This document shows, one piece after another, positions 8,101 to 18,899 of a stretch of 45,749 bases of DNA. A model generated the notes under the pieces. The model had not been told where the DNA came from, ran no database searches, and saw nothing but the letters and a program-made list of their open reading frames with translations. The DNA is from an uncultured Eggerthellaceae bacterium (GTDB lineage: Bacteria; Actinomycetota; Coriobacteriia; Coriobacteriales; Eggerthellaceae): assembly GCA_910580205.1 (NCBI GenBank), contig CAJTVP010000007.1, positions 43,182 through 88,930 of the forward strand. The letters run 5' to 3'. The translations under genes were made by a program, and so were the position numbers. Positions within the stretch are counted from its first letter, which is position 1. Each line of letters starts with the position of its first letter.

Positions 8101-8871
8101 TGCCGGAGCCTGCACCGTCACCGTCTCTGTGACCAACCGCGGCTCCCCTTGCGCGTTCGCGAACAGAGAGTTGAAGGCGGCCAGCTGCTGATCGAATCGG
8201 AAATCATGGGAGATGGACCGCAGTCTGTCGTTGATCTGTCCATGCGCTTGGTACGCGCGCGGCGGGAAGATCACGTATTCCTCCGGGTCGCGCTGGAAGC
8301 CACCTCCCATAGGCGGGCGCGCTTGGGTCTGGTCAGCCGTGTCTATGAATGTGGATGCATGGTCGATCCGCGTGGTAGGACGGAAGATCACCGGAGTGCC
8401 ATAGCGCTCAGAGAGCTGAAAGGCTTGGCCGATCATGGCGAAACCTTGCTCCGGGGTAGCCGGATCCAAAACGGGAACCTTCGCGAAAGCGGCGAAGCGC
8501 CGCGTGTCCTGTTCCGTCTGGCTGGAAATAGGGCCTGGATCGTCGGCCACCAAGATGACCAAGCCGCCCTTGATCCCCAGATAGTTGAGAGACATGAGCG
8601 CATCCGATGCCACGTTCAGCCCCACCTGCTTGCAGGTGACCATGGCGCGCGTGCCAGCCAAAGACGCGGCAGCGGCCACCTCCAACGCGGCTTTTTCGTT
8701 GGTGGACCACTCCACGTGAACGCCCTTCGCCGCACCGTCAGCCACCAGCTTCGCCACGGTCTCGATGACCTCGGATGAAGGCGTGCCGGGATAACCGGCG
8801 AATAGGCCGCACCCTGCTTCAAGCGCCGCATGCGCGAACGCTTCGTTGCCCATGAGAAAACGTCTGGTCAT
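5113..8871 (-). CDS. iorA: Indolepyruvate:ferredoxin oxidoreductase alpha subunit, oversized
   Basis: About 1,252 residues from MTRRFLMGNEAF (ATG 8871; an ATG at 8880 is also possible), where IorA is usually about 600. It is the TPP- and iron-sulfur-containing subunit converting indolepyruvate and related 2-oxo acids to acyl-CoA with ferredoxin as acceptor. Order: PFOR pyrimidine-binding domain (residues ~1-240, GYPGTPSSEV); an acidic Ala/Glu-rich linker of about 200 residues (~250-460); middle domain; CAGCPHRA (~625) and CGDIGCYTLG; TPP-binding GDSTFF...NQHDVTICILDNATTAMTG (first and last parts quoted); ferredoxin domain with CTGCRRC...GCP and CNGCGLCLGTCP (~820-865). Then follows a low-complexity, charged tail of about 370 residues with no recognisable fold. 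All catalytic and cluster motifs are intact. Partner: iorB. Confidence 0.93.
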   Translation of the reverse strand: MTRRFLMGNEAFAHAALEAGCGLFAGYPGTPSSEVIETVAKLVADGAAKGVHVEWSTNEKAALEVAAAASLAGTRAMVTCKQVGLNVASDALMSLNYLGIKGGLVILVADDPGPISSQTEQDTRRFAAFAKVPVLDPATPEQGFAMIGQAFQLSERYGTPVIFRPTTRIDHASTFIDTADQTQARPPMGGGFQRDPEEYVIFPPRAYQAHGQINDRLRSISHDFRFDQQLAAFNSLFANAQGEPRLVTETVTVQAPAEEKEMAKAVAAAQKAAEAESDAARAVATEPEARSADEQAVEPELAHELEPDTPLASERAEAVSFGEYDELAESDYFDMQLLPNEGRRFQIRSERFSFPRLRGSESEKSYAPASVKSAGSQGSGTFYPLHNLADESPADAGRSEPVAAVVAEPVQELAEEPHSEKLPEREAPPARSQREKTVQTTRTSTVDPETGAFRSVIFADDDTDPRLPFARLGIVCGGVSTQYAREALRLLERAAERMGRQLPPLRLLQIGTPYPFPRRTAVRALRDLTDVLVLEELDSVIEEELQRLASASFLWPRVHGKLSGEANTRGENSTEDAITRIAAFLDAYAPAEKGAPLSQVAAAVLNPNGVFQYPASLPARPAVLCAGCPHRASFLAVKRALKSLDIKRDDAVFCGDIGCYTLGNAAPLDAVDTCLCMGGGITMAQGIVAADPAKKAIAFVGDSTFFASGMTGIVNAAYNQHDVTICILDNATTAMTGLQPHPGTGLTLMGEKSKPVSIKAVLKAANIQHVVEADPLEPERAEELVAEALAFEGPSAIIFKSPCIWTKPFGIPAFVNPNKCTGCRRCVTQVGCPAIGFDLMARGTKSGRRGQAVIDRTQCNGCGLCLGTCPTGAIDITPDVGPAFSGVKVVQEESKPEQEQTENPIHGEDAPVEAASVEGVLAEGLDAKPEDSEAVPIEEDAVSSEEVRGEAFAGATLATERLNRIRSGVPIIPMSPFGPGDEDDDLYADMTTRRSRAREQAAGPVRVIRPQGERHYFMKEAMQRGAAARMFAHTSSGQASQQAQLALTGSVYFAGSQNRHGSDAAGADDARPNEAGAGEEAARRSARSAPDYGGNSELSLDALFAEEQGAAPFTFEEAEALSQSAVPVAKNASAQDGGVSDVAEDGFAFSFDGVPLEMDEAPVQELRGHGRRSSTRNLKHVAAGKPPSQTVGEKDAEAAVPESSNGDDESTAAQPQRERPRQIRSRFADYGRSSQGSSPSPGAQNPWGGGRR

Positions 8872-8924
8872 GCCATTCATTCTACTGCATAACAAAAGGT
8901 AACAAGACAGAAGCAGAATGCCCG

Positions 8925-11297
8925 ATGGCCTCTGCCACCGCGTATTCTGACATGCGCGCATCTGAAGGAACGGTGACTGGGACGGCTATCAACATACACG
9001 AACAACAAAGCGGCGCGAAGGCGAAAACGGCAGCGAATCCGCGCGATCATCTGAACGTCGCAGTGCAGGTTGCTGCAGCATTGATCGGCGTCTTCTTGAC
9101 GGCGTTCTTCGTGGTGACCGTGAACAACATGGCCACCATTTCCAGCCAGGTCGAAGAGATGAAAGACGGGCCGTTTCCCGCTGCTGTGGCGGTTGGCCAC
9201 GTTGAAACGGACATCGCGCAAATTGAAACGCTCACCATCCACATCACGCATTTTCGCTACTTCCCCGAAAAGACCGTTGACCTGCACGATCACTTCGCGC
9301 AAATAGACGCCAACATGCGCAAGCAGCTGGATGCCATCAACCCAGAAGCGCTCATGGATCCGAATGACGCGGTCACGCTTCGTCAGGATTACGACTTGCT
9401 TCGACAGCGGGTGGACGAGGTGCTCTCTCTGCTTGATGATGAATCCGTCCCGAATGAGCAAATCGACGAATACGTAGCCGTGTACCTCACGCCGCTGGTG
9501 AAGAGCACGCTGGTACTCGCGAACCGGATCTTGGACGAAACCAGCCAACGGGTTGACGCCACCTATTCCGTAGTCAATTCGGCCTGCAACATGACCATCG
9601 TGCTGGCATGCGTGCTCATGGTCTGCGTGGTGATCCTGATCGGCCTGTACCTCTTCATGATGCATAAGAAAAGCCTTCAGGAACAACAGCTGCGACGCAA
9701 TCTGGAAGAAACGCTCGCATTGGCGCAAACGGCGAATCACGCGAAGAGCGAATTCTTATCCAACATGAGCCATGACATCCGCACGCCCATGAACGCCATC
9801 GTGGGCTTGACCATGATCGCAGACGACAACATAGACGATCCGCTGCGCGTCAAACAGTGCCTCACGCGGATCATGACTTCGTCGAAGCACCTATTGAGCC
9901 TCATCAACGACGTGCTGGATATGAACAAGATAGAAAGCGGGGAGACCGCGTTGTGCGAAGAGCGCTTCTCTCTGCCTGACCTGGTGGCTGAGCTCATAGC
10001 CATCATCCAGCCGCAAGCCGAAGAGCGACATCTTCATGCGGATGTCATCATCAACAACATCCGCTCCGAAGAACTGATCGGCGACACGATGCGCCTGCGA
10101 CAGGTGCTGTTGAACCTGGCCTCCAACGCCATCAAGTACACGCCCGAAGGGGGAGATGTGCGCTTGATCGTGACAGAGGACACGCCACGCAACAGCGGCG
10201 AAGCTCTCATGCAGTTCGTATTGGAAGACACCGGGATCGGCATGGACCCCGCGTTCTTGACCCATGTGTTCGAGCCGTTCGAACGAGAGAACAACGAATA
10301 CACCATCTTCACAGAGGGCACCGGGCTGGGGTTGGCCATCACGAAGAACCTGGTGGACCTCATGGGCGGAACCATCCACGTGGAAAGCGAACCTGGAAAA
10401 GGCACGAAGTTCACCGTCTGCTTGCCCATGAGGATCCCGAACGCGCCCGCTCCTTTGGACACGGCCGGTTTCGACCATCTGCACATCCTGATCGTGGATG
10501 ACAGCTATCTGGTGATGCAGAATGCGCTGCACACGCTCTCCGAATTCGGCGTGCGCGCGGAAGGCACCACCTCAGCAGAAGAAGCGCCTGGCATGATCCT
10601 TGCGGCGAACGTGAACGACAGCCCATTCGACCTGGTGATCGTGGATCGGGAGATGCGCGGCACGGACAGCCGAAAAACGGTCCGCCGGATCCATGAAGCA
10701 GCCGGGCAGAATGTGCCCATCGTCGTCTTGGCATCCTATGGATGGGATCAGGAAGAGGACATGCGAAACGCTGCAAAGGAGATGGGCGTGTCAGCGTTCA
10801 TCGCCAAACCGCTGTTCCTCATGCGGTTGCACAAAACAGTGAAGCAGCTCTGCATCGACAAGCAGCTGCCGGAAGAACCGACGGAACCCGCGAAGCGCGA
10901 GCCGCAAATGCTCTGCCATGGCCGCGTGCTGCTCGTGGATGACAACGCCATCAATCTGGAGATCGCACTGGCACTGGTGTCGAAGCTGGGCATCGAAGCC
11001 GAAGGGGTGAACAGCGGCTTGGATGCGCTGGTCAAGGTGAGCGAAGCGCCGGAAGGGCATTATGATCTGATCTTCATGGATTGCAAGATGCCGTCCATGG
11101 ACGGGTTTGAAACCACGCGGTCCATCAAGAAGTTCCTACGCGAGCACGGTCGCGCGGATGTGCCCATCGTGGCCATGACGGCGAACGCCTTTGAAACAGA
11201 CCGGCAGCGCGCTTTCGAAGCGGGCATGGATGGGTTCATGACGAAACCCATCAACATGGCCGAACTGGAAGAAAACCTGAAGAAGCATTTGAGCTGA
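8925..11297 (+). CDS. Hybrid sensor histidine kinase with two receiver domains
   Basis: 790 residues. A short cytoplasmic N-terminus is followed by a membrane span (~47-69), an extracytoplasmic helical sensor of about 150 residues resembling a four-helix-bundle ligand domain, a second span (~223-247), a short linker coiled coil, HisKA (FLSNMSHDIRTPMNA, His ~282), HATPase with N box LNLASNAIKYTPEGG, G1 DTGIGM and GTGLGL, then two receiver domains. Both receivers keep the acidic pair (VDD), the phosphoacceptor Asp (VDREM; MDCKMP) and the Lys (AKPL; TKPI). No HPt domain or output regulator is adjacent, so the phosphorelay partner is elsewhere. It is divergent from iorA with a 53-bp gap. Start ATG 8925; M10 at 8952 is possible. 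Confidence 0.93.
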   Translation: MASATAYSDMRASEGTVTGTAINIHEQQSGAKAKTAANPRDHLNVAVQVAAALIGVFLTAFFVVTVNNMATISSQVEEMKDGPFPAAVAVGHVETDIAQIETLTIHITHFRYFPEKTVDLHDHFAQIDANMRKQLDAINPEALMDPNDAVTLRQDYDLLRQRVDEVLSLLDDESVPNEQIDEYVAVYLTPLVKSTLVLANRILDETSQRVDATYSVVNSACNMTIVLACVLMVCVVILIGLYLFMMHKKSLQEQQLRRNLEETLALAQTANHAKSEFLSNMSHDIRTPMNAIVGLTMIADDNIDDPLRVKQCLTRIMTSSKHLLSLINDVLDMNKIESGETALCEERFSLPDLVAELIAIIQPQAEERHLHADVIINNIRSEELIGDTMRLRQVLLNLASNAIKYTPEGGDVRLIVTEDTPRNSGEALMQFVLEDTGIGMDPAFLTHVFEPFERENNEYTIFTEGTGLGLAITKNLVDLMGGTIHVESEPGKGTKFTVCLPMRIPNAPAPLDTAGFDHLHILIVDDSYLVMQNALHTLSEFGVRAEGTTSAEEAPGMILAANVNDSPFDLVIVDREMRGTDSRKTVRRIHEAAGQNVPIVVLASYGWDQEEDMRNAAKEMGVSAFIAKPLFLMRLHKTVKQLCIDKQLPEEPTEPAKREPQMLCHGRVLLVDDNAINLEIALALVSKLGIEAEGVNSGLDALVKVSEAPEGHYDLIFMDCKMPSMDGFETTRSIKKFLREHGRADVPIVAMTANAFETDRQRAFEAGMDGFMTKPINMAELEENLKKHLS

Positions 11298-11460
11298 CTT
11301 GAACAGCGGTGCAGTGGATCCGGTTAACGCTGACGTACGCTGCATCAATGAAATCGGGATAGCGAAGAGAAGGCTGCAAAGCTCCTGAACGAAGCCATTC
11401 CGATTTCATGCATTGGTTGCATGTCGTAGAATCCTGGAATCCCAAGAGGGTTGATTCCGC
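11298..11460. other. Short convergent intergenic gap
   Basis: Between the histidine kinase and the membrane-anchored coiled-coil gene. TGAAATCGG (11349-11357) and CCGATTTCA (11400-11408) are inverted repeats with a 42-base loop and no U-tract. No gene seen. Confidence 0.4.
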
Positions 11461-12717
11461 TCACATTCCCAGCAACTGCTTTGTCCGCGCATATTCTGAT
11501 CGCCAAGCGGCGGCCGCTTCGCTCTGTCCGATCGTGGCCTCATACGCCCGTTGCACGATCGCCGTCGGATACTGGTCCCGCAAGCTCGCTATCAAACTGG
11601 CGGCTTCCTCTTCGTCGGCGTTGTATGAGGCGTTCGCTTCGCTGATCCGTTGGCTCGAGCGATCAAGATATCCTTGGTCGGCCTCTTTCGCGAAGGACTG
11701 GGCATCTATCCTCAGATTGCAATAATCGCGAAACGGCTTCAGCAATTCCGCTGTCGGAACATCGAATTGCTGGGATGCGTTGATCGTGTCTCCGTACGTT
11801 TTCTCGATCTGATCGATGGCATCTCGGGATGCCACGAATTCGCCTTGGGCTTGATCAGACAACGTGATGGCTTGGTTGGCGGCATCATCGTTGCTCAGCT
11901 CCAAAGAAGCCGCAGCCCGTGCATCCGAATCTCCTTGCATCGCATGGTCCACGAACCCTTTCGCCTGCTCGTAAGCATTCGCCGCGCTTGAAACCTCTTG
12001 CAAGGTCGCCTTGCCCGCATCCAACGCTTTCTGCATGGCATTGATCGCCGCCAGCGCTTCGTTCCCCTCCTCCTGCTGCGCCCCATGGGATTCCTGCATG
12101 ATCTGTTCCACGGTGGTCTTCGATGCGCGCAGCTTGGTCATGATGGACTGCTGCCGCTTATCCCATGCCGCCAACGCGTCATCCACTTCCTGCCGGTTCA
12201 CCTCTGGCAAAGGGGTGGCGAGCGAACGGTCGATCAGCTGGAACAAAGGTTCAGCGGCCGTCACCTGCGCGCTGATGTCTTCCAATTGCGCGGAAAGGCT
12301 GCGAGCGCGCTCTTGCATCTGCTGGTAGCGGCCGAAGGCGATGGTGCCCGCGAAGGCGGCGCCGATCAAGCAGATGACCACGATGATGGAGATAGCGAAC
12401 GTCTTGCGACGACGGCGCTGTGCGCGATGTTGCCGCACTTCCTGTTCGGAGAACTCCCACGAAGGACGGCTGGGCGCGCCTCCGGCTGCTCGCGTGTACT
12501 GCTCTGGGATGAAAGGGTCCTTCGAAGGCGTGCCTGAAGGCCGCTTCGCACCTAGCGTGAAAAGGGAGATGCGGCCAAGAGGGCTGCGCTGATCAGCATC
12601 CTCGGATGCGTGGGCGGCGTTTTTGGCATCAAGCACAGAGAACGATATCTCATTCGAAGTCCCCTGCGTGTTCTGCTTGATATGCCCTGCGCCTGACCTG
12701 GCTTTGCCCTTGCGCAC
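11461..12717 (-). CDS. Membrane-anchored helical protein of unknown function
   Basis: 418 residues from a GTG with AAAGGGGA in front. Residues 1-105 are hydrophilic, Ser/Pro/Gly-rich and end in QHRAQRRRRK, the positive-inside flank of a single membrane span at about 106-128 (TFAISIIVVICLIGAAFAG). The remaining 290 residues are outside and almost entirely helical, Ala/Glu/Gln-rich, with coiled-coil-like segments. No catalytic motif. This topology (type II membrane protein with a helical ectodomain) resembles cell-envelope proteins of unknown role in Coriobacteriia. It lies 82 bp downstream of gyrA on the same strand, with a strong hairpin in the gap. Confidence 0.8.
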   Translation of the reverse strand: MRKGKARSGAGHIKQNTQGTSNEISFSVLDAKNAAHASEDADQRSPLGRISLFTLGAKRPSGTPSKDPFIPEQYTRAAGGAPSRPSWEFSEQEVRQHRAQRRRRKTFAISIIVVICLIGAAFAGTIAFGRYQQMQERARSLSAQLEDISAQVTAAEPLFQLIDRSLATPLPEVNRQEVDDALAAWDKRQQSIMTKLRASKTTVEQIMQESHGAQQEEGNEALAAINAMQKALDAGKATLQEVSSAANAYEQAKGFVDHAMQGDSDARAAASLELSNDDAANQAITLSDQAQGEFVASRDAIDQIEKTYGDTINASQQFDVPTAELLKPFRDYCNLRIDAQSFAKEADQGYLDRSSQRISEANASYNADEEEAASLIASLRDQYPTAIVQRAYEATIGQSEAAAAWRSEYARTKQLLGM

Positions 12718-12740
12718 CCGTCCCCTTTCCGCTTCGAACA

Positions 12741-12775
12741 GGGAACCGGAGCGACAAGACGTCGCGCCGGTTCCC
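12741..12775 (-). terminator. Strong hairpin between gyrA and the membrane-protein gene
   Basis: GGGAACCGG (12741-12749) pairs with CCGGTTCCC (12767-12775), and GCGAC with GTCGC closes a five-base loop. It starts 24 bases behind the gyrA stop. Neither side has a real U-tract (TTTGAA on the +, TGTTCG on the - strand), so it may be a weak terminator or an mRNA-protecting structure. Confidence 0.5.
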
Positions 12776-12799
12776 TTTGAAGGTCTATCAGACGCTAGA

Positions 12800-15385
<2,586 letters not shown>

Positions 15386-15462
15386 CCAATTTCCCTTCTC
15401 ATTGAGAAAGCGCGCTGATCTTGCACGCTATGTTTTCGATCTGCTCCAGTGATCCTTCGATA

Positions 15463-17418
15463 TCAAATATCCAAGAACCTGACGTCTTTCGCATGGGTCT
15501 GTATGAATTTCTTCCGCGGCTCCACCTGATCTCCCATGAGCTCGGTCACCACGCGCTCAGCCTGGGCCGCGTCATCGATCTCCACCTGGAGCATCAGCCG
15601 GTTCTGCGGCTCCATCGTGGTTTCCCACAACTGCTCCGGGTCCATCTCGCCCAGGCCTTTGTACCGCTGCACATCGAACTTCTCAGATCCGCCCATCTCC
15701 TTCAGCACCTCAGAGAGCGAACCTTCGTCATACACATACCGTTCGATCTTCGTTGACCGAGAGTTCTTCTTCTTGATGCCGAAGATCGGCGGTTGCGCGA
15801 TGTAGATGTACCCGCGAGCGATGAGCTCCGGCATGTACCGATAGAAGAACGTGAGCAACAGGCAGCGGATATGGGCGCCGTCAACGTCGGCGTCCGTCAT
15901 GATGACGATCCGGTGGTAACGAGCTTTGTCAGCATCGAAATCCTCGCCGATGTTCGTGCCGATGGCGGTGATCAGCGAAGAGATGGTGTCGGATGAGAGC
16001 GACCGGTGAAGACCCGCCTTCTCCACGTTCAAGATCTTCCCGCGCAAAGGCAAGATGGCTTGGAACTTGCGGTCGCGCGCCTGCTTCGCAGAACCGCCAG
16101 CAGAGTCACCCTCTACGATGAATATCTCTGAAAGCGAAGCGTCTTTTGAAGAGCAATCCGCCAGTTTGCCTGGAAGCGAGAAAGAATCGAGCACGTTCTT
16201 GCGGCGAGTGGCCTCACGGGCCTTGCGCGCCGCTTCGCGTGCTTTGAGCGCCTGTGAGGCTTTGTTGATGATGCGCTTCGCTGGAGTGGGATTCTCTTCC
16301 AGATACTCTGCCAACCCTTGACTGACAGCGGTTTGCACCAGACCGCGGATCTCAGTGTTGCCCAGCTTCGTCTTCGTCTGCCCTTCGAATTGCGGATCAT
16401 GCAGCTTCACAGAGATGATCGCGCCCAAACCCTCACGGGCATCTTCGCCAGAGAGGTTCGGGTCTTTGTCCTTGAGCAATCCTTTGCCGCGAGCATAATC
16501 ATTGATGGTGCGCGTGAGGGCGTTCTTGAAACCATCCAGATGCGTGCCGCCTTCAGTGGTGTTGATGTTGTTCGCGAACGCCATGATGGTGGCTGTGTAC
16601 GCGTTGGACCATTGAAGCGCCACCTCCACGGTGCCGTCTGCGTTCTCCGCTTCGAAATATATGGGTTTGTTCAGCGTCTCTTTTCCTTCGTTGACGTATT
16701 TGACGAAGTCGATGATGCCGCCTTCCGCCTTGAATACCTCAGTGAACGCTTCACCGTTCTCATCCCTGTGGCGCTCGTCATGGAGGATGATCTTGAGCCC
16801 TTTGTTCAAGAAAGACATCTCACGGAAGCGATTCGCCAATGTATCGAAATCGAATGTGGTGGTCTCAGTGAAGATCTCTGGATCCGGCCAGAAGGTGACG
16901 CTGGTGCCCGTTCCGTTCGCTTTGCCCACCTTATGCAATTTCGTTTTGGTGACGCCTCGTTCGAAGTCCATTTCATATTCATAACCATCGCGCTTGACAG
17001 CTACCCGCGTCATGGTGGAAAGCGCATTCACCACGGAAACGCCTACGCCATGCAAGCCGCCCGAGGTCTTATAGCCGCCATCACCGAACTTGCCTCCTGC
17101 ATGGAGGATGGTGAGCACCACTTCCACAGTGGGAATGCCTTCCTGAGGGTGTTTCTCAACGGGGATGCCACGACCGTTGTCCGTCACGGTCACAGAGTTG
17201 TCTTCGTGGATCCAGACTTCGATCTTGTCGCAGAATCCTGCCAACGCCTCGTCGACTGAATTATCCACGACCTCGTATACAAGATGGTGGAGCCCTCGGG
17301 GTCCTGTTGACCCGATATACATGCCAGGACGGATGCGAACCGCTTCCAGCCCTTCCAGAACGCGGATGTTCTCCGCCCCATAATTACCGTTGGATTCATT
17401 GGCAGATTTTGAAGCCAT
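15463..17418 (-). CDS. gyrB: DNA gyrase subunit B
   Basis: 651 residues from ATG 17418, chosen over the in-frame GTG at 17424 because GGGAG lies five bases before the ATG. ATPase subunit of gyrase: GHKL ATPase domain (VVDNSVDEALAGF, DNGRGIPV, GLHGVGVSVVNALS), transducer, then TOPRIM with EGDSAGGSAKQARDRKFQAI and DADVDGAHI. C-terminal GyrA-binding tail ends KFIQTHAKDVRFLDI. Standard length and no disruption. About 410 bp separate it from recF, and this gap holds its own promoter and a palindromic element, so gyrB need not be transcribed with recF. Confidence 0.98.
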   Translation of the reverse strand: MASKSANESNGNYGAENIRVLEGLEAVRIRPGMYIGSTGPRGLHHLVYEVVDNSVDEALAGFCDKIEVWIHEDNSVTVTDNGRGIPVEKHPQEGIPTVEVVLTILHAGGKFGDGGYKTSGGLHGVGVSVVNALSTMTRVAVKRDGYEYEMDFERGVTKTKLHKVGKANGTGTSVTFWPDPEIFTETTTFDFDTLANRFREMSFLNKGLKIILHDERHRDENGEAFTEVFKAEGGIIDFVKYVNEGKETLNKPIYFEAENADGTVEVALQWSNAYTATIMAFANNINTTEGGTHLDGFKNALTRTINDYARGKGLLKDKDPNLSGEDAREGLGAIISVKLHDPQFEGQTKTKLGNTEIRGLVQTAVSQGLAEYLEENPTPAKRIINKASQALKAREAARKAREATRRKNVLDSFSLPGKLADCSSKDASLSEIFIVEGDSAGGSAKQARDRKFQAILPLRGKILNVEKAGLHRSLSSDTISSLITAIGTNIGEDFDADKARYHRIVIMTDADVDGAHIRCLLLTFFYRYMPELIARGYIYIAQPPIFGIKKKNSRSTKIERYVYDEGSLSEVLKEMGGSEKFDVQRYKGLGEMDPEQLWETTMEPQNRLMLQVEIDDAAQAERVVTELMGDQVEPRKKFIQTHAKDVRFLDI

Positions 17419-17475
17419 GCGCACTCCCTTGTTGTGATTATGCTCTGAACTGGGCGTTTGTATTTTGAATGGTTG

Positions 17476-17484
17476 ATTTTATCA
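17476..17484 (-). promoter_or_regulatory. Probable gyrB promoter (extended -10)
   Basis: TGA-TAAAAT on the minus strand, about 58 bases before the gyrB start codon. The -35 region is poor. Placed in the AT-rich leader just upstream of gyrB. Confidence 0.4.
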
Positions 17485-17701
17485 TACAAACATACGCTTT
17501 TTCCTGTACTCATACCTTAAACGGAGGATTATGAGCCGTTTTAAGCTACCATCTCTTGTTTATGCACGTTTTTATACCAATGATCATTCTCATACCCGTA
17601 AAACCGCTCTTAATCGCACGCACCCGCGTATCCGCAATGACGTCGCAGGTCCCGAAGAAGCCCCGACGACATCGCGTCACTCATTCCTTCACAGATCGAG
17701 G

Positions 17702-17819
17702 AGAACCGGAGTGCCGGGGGTGTCGCGCCGATTCGCGGAGACAAGAAAAATTGTGGTAAAAACCACCACAATTTTTCGCAGACGCAATGTAGGCGCGAGT
17801 GCCCTCGGCGGCCGGTTCG
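17702..17819. repeat. Long imperfect-palindrome intergenic element, copy 2
   Basis: 118-bp copy of the element at 1583-1705. Outer arms AGAACCGG and CCGGTTC; middle arms GGGGGTGTCGCGCC and GGCGCGAGTGCCCTC; core AAAAATTGTGGT (17746-17757) pairs perfectly with ACCACAATTTTT (17765-17776) over a seven-base loop. It begins 10 bases behind the recF stop codon. Against copy 1 the core has GTGG/CCAC where copy 1 has GTGA/TCAC, a compensated change. Sequence similarity to copy 1 also extends about 40 bases to the left. Confidence 0.85.
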
Positions 17820-17829
17820 TCATAAAAGT

Positions 17830-18885
17830 TTATTTCCGAATCTCAACGATCCGAGCACGATCCAGGATGTCTTCGCTGAAATAATCCAGATTCGCTGTGG
17901 TGATGAACGTCTGGGTGTTGGGCAGCAACCGATCAACCAGAGCGTTTCGTCGGCGGATATCCAACTCGCTCATCACATCATCAAGCAAAAGTATCGGCTT
18001 TTGGTCCAACATCTCCTCGATCAGCTGCACCTCTGCCATTTTCACCGCTAAGACGATGCTGCGTTGCTGCCCTTGGCTAGCGAACGCCCCCGCATCCATC
18101 CCATTGATCTTGAACCGGATATGATCCCGGTGAGGCCCGACCACCGTTTGCTTACGCTCGCGCTCATACTCGCGAACCTGAGTCAACGCCGCGGCGATGT
18201 CATCATGCCCCTCCCATGAAAGCTCATATTCAACGCTCAGCGTCTCATCATCAGAGACGCGTTCATAGGCTTTGCAGATCTGCGGGGTCATTCGTTCCAA
18301 CAACGCTCGTCTGTAGGCTGTGAGCTGCATTGCCACCTTCATATAAAGATCAGTGAGCGAATCCAGCAGAGTATCTTGCGCTTCTTCTTTCAACAAACGA
18401 TTGCGATGCTTCAGCGTTTTACGAAAATCACGGATGAGCTGATAGTAATTCGCGTTCACTTGAGAACCGATATGGTCCACCTCATCCCGGCGAACTCCAT
18501 CTGGTCCCTTCACCATCTCAAGATCATCGGGTGAAAAAGTGATGGATGGAGCCAGCCCTTTCAATGCGTGGATGTTCTTCTCTTTCCCATTCAATTGATA
18601 CATCCGTCGACCATCTTCAAGGATCAAATCCAGGTCAAGCAAACGGTGACCATCAGTGATAGTAGTGCGGATCCGTCCTGTTGAGCATCCCTGTCGAATC
18701 ATCTGCTCAACGGAAGCTTTACGGAAAGAGGAGAGGGCGGTCACCATCTGGATAGCCTCGATGATGTTCGTTTTTCCTGCCGCGTTGGGCCCGAACAAGA
18801 TCGTCAGATCATCGATCTCCTCCAAAGAGAACCGTTGATATGAGCGAAAATCCGTGAGTTGTATTTCACTCAAGCGAAGAGACAT
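17830..18885 (-). CDS. recF: DNA replication and repair protein RecF
   Basis: 351-residue SMC-like ATPase that helps load RecA at single-stranded gaps with RecO and RecR. Walker A is FGPNAAGKTNIIEAI near residue 31, the ABC signature region is in FASQGQQRSIVLAVKMAEV, and Walker B is PILLLDDVMSELD. Length is normal. GAAGGATC precedes the ATG. It follows dnaN by 14 bp on the same strand, so the two are almost certainly cotranscribed. A palindromic element lies directly behind its stop codon and may end the dnaN-recF transcript. Confidence 0.97.
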   Translation of the reverse strand: MSLRLSEIQLTDFRSYQRFSLEEIDDLTILFGPNAAGKTNIIEAIQMVTALSSFRKASVEQMIRQGCSTGRIRTTITDGHRLLDLDLILEDGRRMYQLNGKEKNIHALKGLAPSITFSPDDLEMVKGPDGVRRDEVDHIGSQVNANYYQLIRDFRKTLKHRNRLLKEEAQDTLLDSLTDLYMKVAMQLTAYRRALLERMTPQICKAYERVSDDETLSVEYELSWEGHDDIAAALTQVREYERERKQTVVGPHRDHIRFKINGMDAGAFASQGQQRSIVLAVKMAEVQLIEEMLDQKPILLLDDVMSELDIRRRNALVDRLLPNTQTFITTANLDYFSEDILDRARIVEIRK

Positions 18886-18899
18886 GATCCTTCATGGAA

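Noticed and set aside
5773..8778. Long + frames (470 and 345 codons) opposite iorA
   Set aside because: Arg/His/Leu-rich shadows; the minus strand has full IorA motifs in frame.
12741..12775. gyrA 3' hairpin as a fourth copy of the palindromic element
   Set aside because: It shares only GAACCGG/CCGGTTC; the GTGTCGCGCC word and the A/T core hairpin are missing.
17531..17884. 117-codon + frame spanning palindromic element copy 2 and the recF end
   Set aside because: It runs through the repeat and into recF antisense. The GVSRRFAExRK translation shared with a frame in copy 1 comes from the DNA repeat, not from a conserved protein.
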